Source: Bathymodiolus brooksi thiotrophic gill symbiont
Lineage (GTDB): Bacteria; Pseudomonadota; Gammaproteobacteria; PS1; Pseudothioglobaceae
Assembly: GCF_903642095.1 (NCBI RefSeq)
Contig: NZ_CAHJWD020000291.1
Span: forward strand, 1-24,731
Length of the DNA: 24,731 nucleotides
Direction: 5' to 3'
The notes under the pieces are model-generated. The model had not been told where the DNA came from. It searched no databases and saw only the letters and a list, made by a program, of their open reading frames with translations. Below, piece by piece: positions 24,645-24,731 of the stretch. The position numbers and the translations under genes are program-made. Position 1 is the stretch's first letter. The number at the start of each line of letters is the position of its first letter.

Positions 24645-24661
24645 CTTAATTGCAAATTATA
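24642..24661 (-). promoter_or_regulatory. Ribosome binding site and -10 box of the EPIYA-protein gene
   Basis: AAGGAG (24642-24647) lies 4 bases before the ATG at 24637. This makes it a better start than the TTG at 24655, which lies upstream of the site. A perfect TATAAT (24656-24661) stands just upstream, with no good -35 at the normal distance. Confidence 0.55.
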
Positions 24662-24731
24662 ATAATTTAATCTTTACCAAATTATTATGGACTTATGTAT
24701 ATTAAATTTAAATTCAAAAAAAATCATTTTT

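Noticed and set aside
24638..24655. TTG start for the EPIYA protein, six codons upstream
   Set aside because: It lies upstream of the AAGGAG site, which is correctly placed for the ATG at 24637, and it would put extra charged residues before the signal peptide.

Overview
The window reads as one end of a low-GC gammaproteobacterial chromosome. GshA, the YaaA/ComF pair, the rpsB-tsf leader and GpmI are all of gammaproteobacterial type. A MARTX-type toxin start and several secreted, host-facing proteins suggest a host-associated bacterium. A sulfur-oxidising SUP05/Thioglobus-like mussel symbiont is my best guess, from memory of toxin-rich genomes in that group; this is inference.

Left edge (1-393, minus): the first 131 codons of a MARTX-like toxin, cut by the window edge. 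A gap of about 470 bases follows, holding at most one doubtful small membrane ORF.

Housekeeping core (868-14253): gshA (minus) diverges from a Nudix/ThiE-like fusion gene (plus). A shared bidirectional terminator separates that gene from the overlapping yaaA-comF pair (minus). Then come the large glutamate synthase gene gltB (plus), a second bidirectional terminator, rpsB-tsf (minus) and gpmI-rpe (minus). RpsB has a C-terminal tail of about 115 residues, made of 5-residue repeats and a SAP/HeH-like end module. The rpsB 5' leader can form a pseudoknot like the gammaproteobacterial S2 autoregulatory leader. A strong terminator-like hairpin lies between its best promoter and that element.

Accessory block (14395-24637, minus): three consecutive genes for proteins with signal peptides. 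In transcription order they are: (1) a 373-residue receptor-like protein with a Cys-rich ectodomain, one membrane helix and an acidic tail carrying an exact EPIYA motif and two YATV motifs; (2) a 2396-residue modular surface protein with six FISUMP domains, Ig-like domains, a discoidin-like insert and two C-terminal fucolectin-type domains; (3) a 542-residue protein with two hydrophobic segments that may be a toxin. Together they suggest host glycan binding and manipulation of host tyrosine-kinase signalling. No function here has been tested; the EPIYA protein is the most novel item.
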